Shown: positions 29,977 through 41,983, numbered from the stretch's first letter. The stretch: DNA of 64,000 bases from Galeopsis tetrahit (GCA_963675135.1 OY776131.1:38897381-38961380), one strand, 5' to 3'. The notes: generated by a model from the sequence alone, not told the origin. A program made the numbers and translations.

Positions 29977-31749
29977 TGTTAGGGTTATACTGGCAAGTAT
30001 GCTTTTAGTGCTACTTATGTATACAAACTGATTTTTGCACTTATTAATGAGAATAAATTTTTGTCACTGGTTGCTTTAAATATAATGAATGGTAATTATT
30101 TATTGCGTAAACGTTCAGATGTACTTTACATTGTAGACAATGTGGTGTGTAGAAGATCACAGAAGATCACATTGTCAGTTCCTTGTATATAAGTACAATT
30201 GATTCACAACTTAGATGGAATTGAACAATCCATTGGTAGAAGTTGAGGTGTAAGGCTCAGATTGGTTTGTCTTGACCAAGAGATTACACTAGTGCATTTT
30301 GATGTGCTGAATAGGACCTACAGAGAGGTAATTCTTCTAGACTGGCTTAAGGAATGAAGAATTAGACCTCAGTGGTTGTTGATTTCTTAATCTCTGACAC
30401 TTAAATGGAATTGTCTGTAGTTAAGAAGTATTGCTTTGATTTATTATGGGTAAAGAATCAATGTGATTCAATACTTTATATTTTGGGCAATATTATTAAT
30501 TATAGGACAGATTACCAAAATTAATACAGAGAATCGTGTCTTGGAGTGTCAAGTTGATTATGTCCCCTTGGTGGGCTCAGAAGGTTTATCATATCAAATC
30601 TGATCAGTGGAATTTATTTCCGGTATGATAATAATGTTGAGTTGTCCTTACTCTAAGGAATAAAAGATATTAATTAATTAAAGCATTCAGTAGCTTAAAT
30701 TAATTGATGGACATTGAATCTTAAACACGGGAAATAATAACCGGGAGCCATATTTCGTAATATGGGTTAGGATGGATAGTGCAATATTAATTCTATAGTG
30801 GAATGAATTAATATTAATGAGCTGGAAAAATATTGTGGCTCAATATTGATTTCTGGGCCCATTGGGAGGTCCAATCCTAATTCTCCTAAAGGCCCCTCAA
30901 GTAACCCAATAAAAGTCCATTAACTAAGGTAATTAAAAAGATAAGAATTAATCTTGTTGCAAGAAAGAGAGGAAAGTAGCGCTTATTTTGGGGAGAGAAT
31001 ATTATGGAGAAAGATATGGAAATAATATAATATCTCTTGGAGAATAAAATATTTCTAGATCTCCTATATTTTCTAATAAATAAATTGACTATTCTCTCTC
31101 TTACAAATAGAGGAAAAATAGCTTGTTTAAGCGTTGACAAAGAAATCGGTTTTCTCTACAAAAGAAAAAAGAGAGATCTGTAATTTTCGAAATTACAGTG
31201 TGTGCAATAAGAGAAAATTAATTCTTCCTTGAGAGTTATTAGTTCGTGAGATCTCCCACCGGATCAACGGGCTAGGACTTAGGGAATACTCGAGAAGGCA
31301 ATTGGGTTGAAGTTGTTATTCTTCTCAACGGTATCTCTCCGATTCAAAGGTAAACACGTAATCCCTTAGTTCCGCATGTTTAGGGATTTAATTATTTACC
31401 GTACATTCATTACATGAATTAGTTGATTTAATTTGTTTAAATTATGAAATTAGATTTATGATAATTCATATTTAAATTACGTCTCAAATAGATCCTGCTA
31501 ATTTTAAAGGTGTCTCAAAGGATTCCCGGGAGTCTCGAAAGATGCCTAGGGCATCTCAAAAGATTCCCGGGAGTCTCAAAGGATCCCTAGCGTGACGGTC
31601 AATAATAATCCACAAGTGCCAATAATTCCCCACAAAGGAGATGGGGAATGTGGTCCCATAATAATTTCCCACAAAGGAGTTGGGGACTACAAGAATTGGA
31701 GACCACATTGTTGGGGGACTATTATTGGGTATTGGGATTATTCCCAACA
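29977..31749 (+). repeat. LTR 2 of the copia array
   Basis: It appears identical to LTR 1 by eye. It serves as both the 3' LTR of unit 1 and the 5' LTR of unit 2, with no target duplication. Confidence 0.95.
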
Positions 31750-33590
31750 GATGGTATCAGAGCCAAGCTAATAACAAGGAAAAGATACCAATTGAGGGAG
31801 GTGTCAAGAAAAAGACCACTAAAGGAAAGTGCTTTAGTTGCGGTCTGAAAGGACATTGGAAGTCAGCCTGTACCAAGCCTAAGAAGGCTGGTAAGCAAGG
31901 TAATTCTCACGCACTAGTAATTGAAACTTGTTTAGCGGTGTATTCTTCCCATTCGTGGATGGTGGATACGGGAGCCACTGATCATATTTGTTTCGATTTT
32001 CAGGGGTTCAAGCTAACCCGACAACTTAGTGGGAGTGAGATCATCATCACCATGGGCAATGCTACGAAAGTGGCGGCTTTTGCAGTGGGAGATGTGCAAC
32101 TATCTTTTAGTGATAGAATTTTAGTTTTAAAAGACGTTCTTTATGTTCCGAGTTTTAGAAAGAATTTGATTTCAGTTTCTAAACTAATTTTGGATGGATA
32201 TTCAGTTTCTTTTAATAAGAATGTCGTTATTTGTCGTGATGACGAGATTATCTGTTCGGGAGCATTGGTGAATAATCTTTATACTATTAATTGTGCACAT
32301 TCCACACAAAATGAATCGCATAACACATCGACTATTTCTAAGAAAAGAAAGCATTCTTCAGACATGAACGAAACACTTTTGTGGCATCTTAGACTTGGTC
32401 ATATTAATCTAAGAAGGATTCAAAGGTTGGTGAACGACGGCTTGTTGGAATCACTCCAGGTTGAGCCGTTTCCAACATGTGAATCATGTTTAGAGGGTAA
32501 AACGACCAAAAGAGCCTTTGGGGCAAAGGGGAATAGAGCTAGTGAAGTGTTAGAACTCGTTCATACTGATGTATGTGGACCAATGTCAATTCAAGCAAAG
32601 GGAGGTTTTGAGTATTTCGTTACTTTTATCGATGATTACTCAAGATATGGATACATCTATCTAATGCGGCATAAGTCTGAGACCTTTGATAAATTCAAAG
32701 AGTTTAAGGCTGAAGCAGAAAAGCATAGGGAAAAGAGTATCAAGTTTCTACGATCAGATCGTGGAGGCGAATACCTCAGCAATGAATTTTTGGGCTACTT
32801 ATCAGGCGAAGGGATTGTATCCCAATTAACTGCACCCGGAACCCCTCAACAAAATGGGGTTGCAGAGCGAAGAAATCGAACTCTTTTAGAGATGGTCAGA
32901 TCTATGATGAGTTATTCAGATTTACCTAAGTCGTTTTGGGGTCATGCCTTGGAAACAGCGACTTACATTCTGAATTTGGTACCTTCCAAATCAGTTCCTA
33001 AAACCCCTACAGAATTGTGGAGCGGGCGAAAGCCTAGTCTAAGACACATAAGAATTTGGGGGTGTCCTGCATACGTGTTGGACAAGGAAGCTGGAAAGTT
33101 AGATCCTCGTTCAGAATTAAGGCTGTTTGTAGGATATCCTAGAGGAACGAAAGGGGGTTTATTCTATAGTTCAAAGGATCAGCGAATTGTGATAAGCACA
33201 CATTCTAGATTTATGGAAGAAAACTATATGAGTAATAGAAAGCCCAAGAGTGAGATTACCTTAAATGAACTAAGAGGGCCAACTCCTATACCAAGTGTAC
33301 AAGTAGATGTACCAAGCGATACACAAACACAACCGGAACCTCGTCGTAGTGGGAGGGTTGTGAGACAACCTGAGCGATTCATGTTCGTGGGAGAGTCTTC
33401 GGACTTGGTCCCCGGAGAGGATGAATATGACCCCTGGACGTACGATGAGGCAATCCAAGACAAGGATGCAGATTCTTGGCAAACTGCAATGGAAGCAGAA
33501 ATGGGGTCTATGGATCATAACAAAGTGTGGGAGCTTGTGGAACCACCCAAAGGTGTAAAATCTATTGGATGCAAGTGGGTCTACAAGTGA
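31680..33590 (+). CDS. Zinc knuckle-protease-integrase polyprotein, unit 2
   Basis: Its translation is identical to the unit 1 ORF, including the same terminal TGA (33588-33590) and the same absence of gag capsid. Domains and catalytic motifs are as in unit 1, shifted by 5117 bp. Confidence 0.85.
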   Translation: MGTTRIGDHIVGGLLLGIGIIPNRWYQSQANNKEKIPIEGGVKKKTTKGKCFSCGLKGHWKSACTKPKKAGKQGNSHALVIETCLAVYSSHSWMVDTGATDHICFDFQGFKLTRQLSGSEIIITMGNATKVAAFAVGDVQLSFSDRILVLKDVLYVPSFRKNLISVSKLILDGYSVSFNKNVVICRDDEIICSGALVNNLYTINCAHSTQNESHNTSTISKKRKHSSDMNETLLWHLRLGHINLRRIQRLVNDGLLESLQVEPFPTCESCLEGKTTKRAFGAKGNRASEVLELVHTDVCGPMSIQAKGGFEYFVTFIDDYSRYGYIYLMRHKSETFDKFKEFKAEAEKHREKSIKFLRSDRGGEYLSNEFLGYLSGEGIVSQLTAPGTPQQNGVAERRNRTLLEMVRSMMSYSDLPKSFWGHALETATYILNLVPSKSVPKTPTELWSGRKPSLRHIRIWGCPAYVLDKEAGKLDPRSELRLFVGYPRGTKGGLFYSSKDQRIVISTHSRFMEENYMSNRKPKSEITLNELRGPTPIPSVQVDVPSDTQTQPEPRRSGRVVRQPERFMFVGESSDLVPGEDEYDPWTYDEAIQDKDADSWQTAMEAEMGSMDHNKVWELVEPPKGVKSIGCKWVYK

Positions 33591-33635
33591 AAAAGAGGAT
33601 CAGATGGGAAGGTTGAAACCTTCAAAGCTAGACTA

Positions 33636-34520
33636 GTGGCAAAAGGATATACTCAGAAAGAGGGAATCGATTATGAGGAGACCTTTTCGCCTGTAGCTGT
33701 GCTTAAGTCTATCCGTATTCTCTTGTCGATTGCAGCTCACCTAGACTTTGAGATCTGGCAAATGGATGTCAAGACAGCTTTCCTAAATGGAAGTCTTGAA
33801 CAAGAAATCTACATGCGCCAACCTGAAGGCTTCATTGAAAAAGGCCAAGAGAATCTTGTATGCAAGCTTAAAAGGTCAATATATGGACTTAAGCAAGCAT
33901 CGCGAGCTTGGAATCAGTGTTTTGATCAGGTGATACAATCCTATGGATTTGATCAAAATGAGTTTGAGAGTTGTGTCTATAAGAAGTGTATCGGAACTGC
34001 CTTGGTATTCTTAGTATTATACGTAGACGACATTCTGCTTATTGGAAACAATAAAAAGGTGTTGACAGACGTGAGGGTATGGTTGTCAAAACAGTTTGAT
34101 ATGAAGGATTTAGGAGAAGCTGGTCACATCCTTGGGATTAAGATTACTCGAGATCGCCAGAAAAGGATGATATGCTTATCCCAAACCTCATACATAGACA
34201 CTATTTTGAAACGATTCAGCATGCAAAATTCCAAGAAAGGATTTGTTCCTTTCAGACATGGAATTCATCTATCTAAAGAGATGTGTCCTAAGACACAAAA
34301 GGAGATGGATGAGATGAGAAACATTCCATATGCATCGGCAGTTGGAAGCCTCATGTATGCAATGCTGTGCACGAGACCGGATATTTGTTTTGCTGTAGGC
34401 ATGGTAGCAAGATATCAAAGTAACCCAGGGAAAGAACATTGGACTGCAGTTAAAAACATTCTCAAGTATCTAAAAAGAACTCGAGATAGAATGTTGGTTT
34501 ATCAGTCAGACAGTCTATAG
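33636..34520 (+). CDS. Reverse transcriptase part, unit 2
   Basis: Its translation is identical to unit 1, with YVDDILLIG intact and the same TAG at the end (34518-34520). Confidence 0.88.
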   Translation: MAKGYTQKEGIDYEETFSPVAVLKSIRILLSIAAHLDFEIWQMDVKTAFLNGSLEQEIYMRQPEGFIEKGQENLVCKLKRSIYGLKQASRAWNQCFDQVIQSYGFDQNEFESCVYKKCIGTALVFLVLYVDDILLIGNNKKVLTDVRVWLSKQFDMKDLGEAGHILGIKITRDRQKRMICLSQTSYIDTILKRFSMQNSKKGFVPFRHGIHLSKEMCPKTQKEMDEMRNIPYASAVGSLMYAMLCTRPDICFAVGMVARYQSNPGKEHWTAVKNILKYLKRTRDRMLVYQSDSL

Positions 34521-34523
34521 CCT

Positions 34524-35006
34524 GTGGGTTATACGGACTCAGATTTCCAATCAGACATGGATTCTAGAAAATCTACCTCGGGTAGTGTGTTTTGTTTGGG
34601 GGGTGGAGCCATGACATGGAGAAGTGTGAAGCAGAAATGCATCGCTGATTCTACCATGGAAGCCGAATATGTAGCTGCTTGTGAAGCAGCGAAAGAGGCG
34701 GTTTGGCTTAAGAACTTCTTAGTGGACTTGGATGTGATTCCGAATTTGCCCAGCACTATCACTATTTATTGCGATAATGCTGGAGCAGTTGCAAATTCAA
34801 GGGAACCAAGAGCTCACAAGGCAAGCAAACACATTGAAAGGAAATACCATCTTATACGAGAAATCGTTAAGAGAGGAGATATAGTGGTGGCAAAGATCGC
34901 ATCGGAAGACAACCTAGCTGATCCCTTCACAAAGGGTCTGCCTCAGAGTACATTCGAGAGACATGTGGAAGGAATGGGGGTCAAGTGCGTAGCCAAGCTG
35001 CTTTGA
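34524..35006 (+). CDS. RNase H part, unit 2
   Basis: Its translation is identical to unit 1 across all RNase H blocks. Confidence 0.9.
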   Translation: MGYTDSDFQSDMDSRKSTSGSVFCLGGGAMTWRSVKQKCIADSTMEAEYVAACEAAKEAVWLKNFLVDLDVIPNLPSTITIYCDNAGAVANSREPRAHKASKHIERKYHLIREIVKRGDIVVAKIASEDNLADPFTKGLPQSTFERHVEGMGVKCVAKLL

Positions 35007-35093
35007 GTATAAGTGGGAGAATTTATTAGGACATGTAGAACATGGACGTGCTGTAGTATACTTAAAAGCAGACTTTGAGTATAAGTGGGAGAT

Positions 35094-36866
35094 TGTTAGG
35101 GTTATACTGGCAAGTATGCTTTTAGTGCTACTTATGTATACAAACTGATTTTTGCACTTATTAATGAGAATAAATTTTTGTCACTGGTTGCTTTAAATAT
35201 AATGAATGGTAATTATTTATTGCGTAAACGTTCAGATGTACTTTACATTGTAGACAATGTGGTGTGTAGAAGATCACAGAAGATCACATTGTCAGTTCCT
35301 TGTATATAAGTACAATTGATTCACAACTTAGATGGAATTGAACAATCCATTGGTAGAAGTTGAGGTGTAAGGCTCAGATTGGTTTGTCTTGACCAAGAGA
35401 TTACACTAGTGCATTTTGATGTGCTGAATAGGACCTACAGAGAGGTAATTCTTCTAGACTGGCTTAAGGAATGAAGAATTAGACCTCAGTGGTTGTTGAT
35501 TTCTTAATCTCTGACACTTAAATGGAATTGTCTGTAGTTAAGAAGTATTGCTTTGATTTATTATGGGTAAAGAATCAATGTGATTCAATACTTTATATTT
35601 TGGGCAATATTATTAATTATAGGACAGATTACCAAAATTAATACAGAGAATCGTGTCTTGGAGTGTCAAGTTGATTATGTCCCCTTGGTGGGCTCAGAAG
35701 GTTTATCATATCAAATCTGATCAGTGGAATTTATTTCCGGTATGATAATAATGTTGAGTTGTCCTTACTCTAAGGAATAAAAGATATTAATTAATTAAAG
35801 CATTCAGTAGCTTAAATTAATTGATGGACATTGAATCTTAAACACGGGAAATAATAACCGGGAGCCATATTTCGTAATATGGGTTAGGATGGATAGTGCA
35901 ATATTAATTCTATAGTGGAATGAATTAATATTAATGAGCTGGAAAAATATTGTGGCTCAATATTGATTTCTGGGCCCATTGGGAGGTCCAATCCTAATTC
36001 TCCTAAAGGCCCCTCAAGTAACCCAATAAAAGTCCATTAACTAAGGTAATTAAAAAGATAAGAATTAATCTTGTTGCAAGAAAGAGAGGAAAGTAGCGCT
36101 TATTTTGGGGAGAGAATATTATGGAGAAAGATATGGAAATAATATAATATCTCTTGGAGAATAAAATATTTCTAGATCTCCTATATTTTCTAATAAATAA
36201 ATTGACTATTCTCTCTCTTACAAATAGAGGAAAAATAGCTTGTTTAAGCGTTGACAAAGAAATCGGTTTTCTCTACAAAAGAAAAAAGAGAGATCTGTAA
36301 TTTTCGAAATTACAGTGTGTGCAATAAGAGAAAATTAATTCTTCCTTGAGAGTTATTAGTTCGTGAGATCTCCCACCGGATCAACGGGCTAGGACTTAGG
36401 GAATACTCGAGAAGGCAATTGGGTTGAAGTTGTTATTCTTCTCAACGGTATCTCTCCGATTCAAAGGTAAACACGTAATCCCTTAGTTCCGCATGTTTAG
36501 GGATTTAATTATTTACCGTACATTCATTACATGAATTAGTTGATTTAATTTGTTTAAATTATGAAATTAGATTTATGATAATTCATATTTAAATTACGTC
36601 TCAAATAGATCCTGCTAATTTTAAAGGTGTCTCAAAGGATTCCCGGGAGTCTCGAAAGATGCCTAGGGCATCTCAAAAGATTCCCGGGAGTCTCAAAGGA
36701 TCCCTAGCGTGACGGTCAATAATAATCCACAAGTGCCAATAATTCCCCACAAAGGAGATGGGGAATGTGGTCCCATAATAATTTCCCACAAAGGAGTTGG
36801 GGACTACAAGAATTGGAGACCACATTGTTGGGGGACTATTATTGGGTATTGGGATTATTCCCAACA
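35094..36866 (+). repeat. LTR 3 of the copia array
   Basis: It matches LTRs 1 and 2 by eye. It carries the LTR 1 bases at the two sites where LTR 4 differs. Confidence 0.95.
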
Positions 36867-38707
36867 GATGGTATCAGAGCCAAGCTAATAACAAGGAAAA
36901 GATACCAATTGAGGGAGGTGTCAAGAAAAAGACCACTAAAGGAAAGTGCTTTAGTTGCGGTCTGAAAGGACATTGGAAGTCAGCCTGTACCAAGCCTAAG
37001 AAGGCTGGTAAGCAAGGTAATTCTCACGCACTAGTAATTGAAACTTGTTTAGCGGTGTATTCTTCCCATTCGTGGATGGTGGATACGGGAGCCACTGATC
37101 ATATTTGTTTCGATTTTCAGGGGTTCAAGCTAACCCGACAACTTAGTGGGAGTGAGATCATCATCACCATGGGCAATGCTACGAAAGTGGCGGCTTTTGC
37201 AGTGGGAGATGTGCAACTATCTTTTAGTGATAGAATTTTAGTTTTAAAAGACGTTCTTTATGTTCCGAGTTTTAGAAAGAATTTGATTTCAGTTTCTAAA
37301 CTAATTTTGGATGGATATTCAGTTTCTTTTAATAAGAATGTCGTTATTTGTCGTGATGACGAGATTATCTGTTCGGGAGCATTGGTGAATAATCTTTATA
37401 CTATTAATTGTGCACATTCCACACAAAATGAATCGCATAACACATCGACTATTTCTAAGAAAAGAAAGCATTCTTCAGACATGAACGAAACACTTTTGTG
37501 GCATCTTAGACTTGGTCATATTAATCTAAGAAGGATTCAAAGGTTGGTGAACGACGGCTTGTTGGAATCACTCCAGGTTGAGCCGTTTCCAACATGTGAA
37601 TCATGTTTAGAGGGTAAAACGACCAAAAGAGCCTTTGGGGCAAAGGGGAATAGAGCTAGTGAAGTGTTAGAACTCGTTCATACTGATGTATGTGGACCAA
37701 TGTCAATTCAAGCAAAGGGAGGTTTTGAGTATTTCGTTACTTTTATCGATGATTACTCAAGATATGGATACATCTATCTAATGCGGCATAAGTCTGAGAC
37801 CTTTGATAAATTCAAAGAGTTTAAGGCTGAAGCAGAAAAGCATAGGGAAAAGAGTATCAAGTTTCTACGATCAGATCGTGGAGGCGAATACCTCAGCAAT
37901 GAATTTTTGGGCTACTTATCAGGCGAAGGGATTGTATCCCAATTAACTGCACCCGGAACCCCTCAACAAAATGGGGTTGCAGAGCGAAGAAATCGAACTC
38001 TTTTAGAGATGGTCAGATCTATGATGAGTTATTCAGATTTACCTAAGTCGTTTTGGGGTCATGCCTTGGAAACAGCGACTTACATTCTGAATTTGGTACC
38101 TTCCAAATCAGTTCCTAAAACCCCTACAGAATTGTGGAGCGGGCGAAAGCCTAGTCTAAGACACATAAGAATTTGGGGGTGTCCTGCATACGTGTTGGAC
38201 AAGGAAGCTGGAAAGTTAGATCCTCGTTCAGAATTAAGGCTGTTTGTAGGATATCCTAGAGGAACGAAAGGGGGTTTATTCTATAGTCCAAAGGATCAGC
38301 GAATTGTGATAAGCACACATTCTAGATTTATGGAAGAAAACTATATGAGTAATAGAAAGCCCAAGAGTGAGATTACCTTAAATGAACTAAGAGGGCCAAC
38401 TCCTATACCAAGTGTACAAGTAGATGTACCAAGCGATACACAAACACAACCGGAACCTCGTCGTAGTGGGAGGGTTGTGAGACAACCTGAGCGATTCATG
38501 TTCGTGGGAGAGTCTTCGGACTTGGTCCCCGGAGAGGATGAATATGACCCCTGGACGTACGATGAGGCAATCCAAGACAAGGATGCAGATTCTTGGCAAA
38601 CTGCAATGGAAGCAGAAATGGGGTCTATGGATCATAACAAAGTGTGGGAGCTTGTGGAACCACCCAAAGGTGTAAAATCTATTGGATGCAAGTGGGTCTA
38701 CAAGTGA
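36797..38707 (+). CDS. Zinc knuckle-protease-integrase polyprotein, unit 3
   Basis: It is the same as units 1 and 2 except for one T-to-C change at 38288, which makes FYSPKDQR instead of FYSSKDQR near residue 498. The terminal TGA is shared. Confidence 0.85.
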   Translation: MGTTRIGDHIVGGLLLGIGIIPNRWYQSQANNKEKIPIEGGVKKKTTKGKCFSCGLKGHWKSACTKPKKAGKQGNSHALVIETCLAVYSSHSWMVDTGATDHICFDFQGFKLTRQLSGSEIIITMGNATKVAAFAVGDVQLSFSDRILVLKDVLYVPSFRKNLISVSKLILDGYSVSFNKNVVICRDDEIICSGALVNNLYTINCAHSTQNESHNTSTISKKRKHSSDMNETLLWHLRLGHINLRRIQRLVNDGLLESLQVEPFPTCESCLEGKTTKRAFGAKGNRASEVLELVHTDVCGPMSIQAKGGFEYFVTFIDDYSRYGYIYLMRHKSETFDKFKEFKAEAEKHREKSIKFLRSDRGGEYLSNEFLGYLSGEGIVSQLTAPGTPQQNGVAERRNRTLLEMVRSMMSYSDLPKSFWGHALETATYILNLVPSKSVPKTPTELWSGRKPSLRHIRIWGCPAYVLDKEAGKLDPRSELRLFVGYPRGTKGGLFYSPKDQRIVISTHSRFMEENYMSNRKPKSEITLNELRGPTPIPSVQVDVPSDTQTQPEPRRSGRVVRQPERFMFVGESSDLVPGEDEYDPWTYDEAIQDKDADSWQTAMEAEMGSMDHNKVWELVEPPKGVKSIGCKWVYK

Positions 38708-38752
38708 AAAAGAGGATCAGATGGGAAGGTTGAAACCTTCAAAGCTAGACTA

Positions 38753-39637
38753 GTGGCAAAAGGATATACTCAGAAAGAGGGAATCGATTATGAGGAGACC
38801 TTTTCGCCTGTAGCTGTGCTTAAGTCTATCCGTATTCTCTTGTCGATTGCAGCTCACCTAGACTTTGAGATCTGGCAAATGGATGTCAAGACAGCTTTCC
38901 TAAATGGAAGTCTTGAACAAGAAATCTACATGCGCCAACCTGAAGGCTTCATTGAAAAAGGCCAAGAGAATCTTGTATGCAAGCTTAAAAGGTCAATATA
39001 TGGACTTAAGCAAGCATCGCGAGCTTGGAATCAGTGTTTTGATCAGGTGATACAATCCTATGGATTTGATCAAAATGAGTTTGAGAGTTGTGTCTATAAG
39101 AAGTGTATCGGAACTGCCTTGGTATTCTTAGTATTATACGTAGACGACATTCTGCTTATTGGAAACAATAAAAAGGTGTTGACAGACGTGAGGGTATGGT
39201 TGTCAAAACAGTTTGATATGAAGGATTTAGGAGAAGCTGGTCACATCCTTGGGATTAAGATTACTCGAGATCGCCAGAAAAGGATGATATGCTTATCCCA
39301 AACCTCATACATAGACACTATTTTGAAACGATTCAGCATGCAAAATTCCAAGAAAGGATTTGTTCCTTTCAGACATGGAATTCATCTATCTAAAGAGATG
39401 TGTCCTAAGACACAAAAGGAGATGGATGAGATGAGAAACATTCCATATGCATCGGCAGTTGGAAGCCTCATGTATGCAATGCTGTGCACGAGACCGGATA
39501 TTTGTTTTGCTGTAGGCATGGTAGCAAGATATCAAAGTAACCCAGGGAAAGAACATTGGACTGCAGTTAAAAACATTCTCAAGTATCTAAAAAGAACTCG
39601 AGATAGAATGTTGGTTTATCAGTCAGACAGTCTATAG
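38753..39637 (+). CDS. Reverse transcriptase part, unit 3
   Basis: Its translation is identical to units 1 and 2 and it ends with the shared TAG. Confidence 0.88.
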   Translation: MAKGYTQKEGIDYEETFSPVAVLKSIRILLSIAAHLDFEIWQMDVKTAFLNGSLEQEIYMRQPEGFIEKGQENLVCKLKRSIYGLKQASRAWNQCFDQVIQSYGFDQNEFESCVYKKCIGTALVFLVLYVDDILLIGNNKKVLTDVRVWLSKQFDMKDLGEAGHILGIKITRDRQKRMICLSQTSYIDTILKRFSMQNSKKGFVPFRHGIHLSKEMCPKTQKEMDEMRNIPYASAVGSLMYAMLCTRPDICFAVGMVARYQSNPGKEHWTAVKNILKYLKRTRDRMLVYQSDSL

Positions 39638-39640
39638 CCT

Positions 39641-40123
39641 GTGGGTTATACGGACTCAGATTTCCAATCAGACATGGATTCTAGAAAATCTACCTCGGGT
39701 AGTGTGTTTTGTTTGGGGGGTGGAGCCATGACATGGAGAAGTGTGAAGCAGAAATGCATCGCTGATTCTACCATGGAAGCCGAATATGTAGCTGCTTGTG
39801 AAGCAGCGAAAGAGGCGGTTTGGCTTAAGAACTTCTTAGTGGACTTGGATGTGATTCCGAATTTGCCCAGCACTATCACTATTTATTGCGATAATGCTGG
39901 AGCAGTTGCAAATTCAAGGGAACCAAGAGCTCACAAGGCAAGCAAACACATTGAAAGGAAATACCATCTTATACGAGAAATCGTTAAGAGAGGAGATATA
40001 GTGGTGGCAAAGATCGCATCGGAAGACAACCTAGCTGATCCCTTCACAAAGGGTCTGCCTCAGAGTACATTCGAGAGACATGTGGAAGGAATGGGGGTCA
40101 AGTGCGTAGCCAAGCTGCTTTGA
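39641..40123 (+). CDS. RNase H part, unit 3
   Basis: Its translation is identical to units 1 and 2. Confidence 0.9.
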   Translation: MGYTDSDFQSDMDSRKSTSGSVFCLGGGAMTWRSVKQKCIADSTMEAEYVAACEAAKEAVWLKNFLVDLDVIPNLPSTITIYCDNAGAVANSREPRAHKASKHIERKYHLIREIVKRGDIVVAKIASEDNLADPFTKGLPQSTFERHVEGMGVKCVAKLL

Positions 40124-40210
40124 GTATAAGTGGGAGAATTTATTAGGACATGTAGAACATGGACGTGCTGTAGTATACTTAAAAGCAGACTTTGAGTATA
40201 AGTGGGAGAT

Positions 40211-41983
40211 TGTTAGGGTTATACTGGCAAGTATGCTTTTAGTGCTACTTATGTATACAAACTGATTTTTGCACTTATTAATGAGAATAAATTTTTGTCA
40301 CTGGTTGCTTTAAATATAATGAATGGTAATTATTTATTGCGTAAACGTTCAGATGTACTTTACATTGTAGACAATGTGGTGTGTAGAAGATCACAGAAGA
40401 TCACATTGTCAGTTCCTTGTATATAAGTACAATTGATTCACAACTTAGATGGAATTGAACAATCCATTGGTAGAAGTTGAGGTGTAAGGCTCAGATTGGT
40501 TTGTCTTGACCAAGAGATTACACTAGTGCATTTTGATGTGCTGAATAGGACCTACAGAGAGGTAATTCTTCTAGACTGGCTTAAGGAATGAAGAATTAGA
40601 CCTCAGTGGTTGTTGATTTCTTAATCTCTGACACTTAAATGGAATTGTCTGTAGTTAAGAAGTATTGCTTTGATTTATTATGGGTAAAGAATCAATGTGA
40701 TTCAATACTTTATATTTTGGGCAATATTATTAATTATAGGACAGATTACCAAAATTAATACAGAGAATCGTGTCTTGGAGTGTCAAGTTGATTATGTCCC
40801 CTTGGTGGGCTCAGAAGGTTTATCATATCAAATCTGATCAGTGGAATTTATTTCCGGTATGATAATAATGTTGAGTTGTCCTTACTCTAAGGAATAAAAG
40901 ATATTAATTAATTAAAGCATTCAGTAGCTTAAATTAATTGATGGACATTGAATCTTAAACACGGGAAATAATAACCGGGAGCCATATTTCGTAATATGGG
41001 TTAGGATGGATAGTGCAATATTAATTCTATAGTGGAATGAATTAATATTAATGAGCTGGAAAAATATTGTGGCTCAATATTGATTTCTGGGCCCATTGGG
41101 AGGTCCAATCCTAATTCTCCTAAAGGCCCCTCAAGTAACCCAATAAAAGTCCATTAACTAAGGTAATTAAAAAGATAAGAATTAATCTTGTTGCAAGAAA
41201 GAGAGGAAAGTAGCGCTTATTTTGGGGAGAGAATATTATGGAGAAAGATATGGAAATAATATAATATCTCTTGGAGAATAAAATATTTCTAGATCTCCTA
41301 TATTTTCTAATAAATAAATTGACTATTCTCTCTCTTACAAATAGAGGAAAAATAGCTTGTTTAAGCGTTGACAAAGAAATCGGTTTTCTCTACAAAAGAA
41401 AAAAGAGAGATCTGTAATTTTCGAAATTACAGTGTGTGCAATAAGAGAAAATTAATTCTTCCTTGAGAGTTATTAGTTCGTGAGATCTCCCACCGGATCA
41501 ACGGGCTAGGACTTAGGGAATACTCGAGAAGGCAATTGGGTTGAAGTTGTTATTATTCTCAACGGTATCTCTCCGATTCAAAGGTAAACACGTAATCCCT
41601 TAGTTCCGCATGTTTAGGGATTTAATTATTTACCGTACATTCATTACATGAATTAGTTGATTTAATTTGTTTAAATTATGAAATTAGATTTATGATAATT
41701 CATATTTAAATTACGTCTCAAATAGATCCTGCTAATTTTAAAGGTGTCTCAAAGGATTCCCGGGAGTCTCGAAAGATGCCTAGGGCATCTCAAAAGATTC
41801 CCGGGAGTCTCAAAGGATCCCTAGCGTGACGGTCAATAATAATCCACAAGTGCCAATAATTCCCCACAAAGGAGATGGGGAATGTGGTCCCATAATAATT
41901 TCCCACAAAGGAGTTGGGGACTACAAGAATTGGGGACCACATTGTTGGGGGACTATTATTGGGTATTGGGATTATTCCCAACA
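40211..41983 (+). repeat. LTR 4 (outer 3' LTR) of the copia array
   Basis: It has the same ends as LTR 1. Two private differences were noted, C to A at 41555 and A to G at 41934. It is followed by the GAGGA duplication. Confidence 0.95.

Larger units (their letters stand above)
24860..41983 (+). mobile_element. Head-to-tail Ty1/copia array: 4 LTRs, 3 internal regions
   Basis: The order is LTR (24860-26632), internal (26633-29976), LTR (29977-31749), internal (31750-35093), LTR (35094-36866), internal (36867-40210), LTR (40211-41983). The period is exactly 5117 bp. Every inner LTR is preceded by a polypurine tract and followed by a primer site, with no target duplication, whereas GAGGA flanks the whole block. 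Thus one insertion was later multiplied in place, as by unequal LTR-LTR exchange. Only three base differences were noticed in 17 kb: 38288 (third internal), 41555 and 41934 (last LTR). Confidence 0.95.

Noticed and set aside
24860..41983. Three independent copia insertions
   Set aside because: Inner LTRs lack target duplications, the period is exact, and all units share the same two stops, so one insertion plus multiplication in place fits better.
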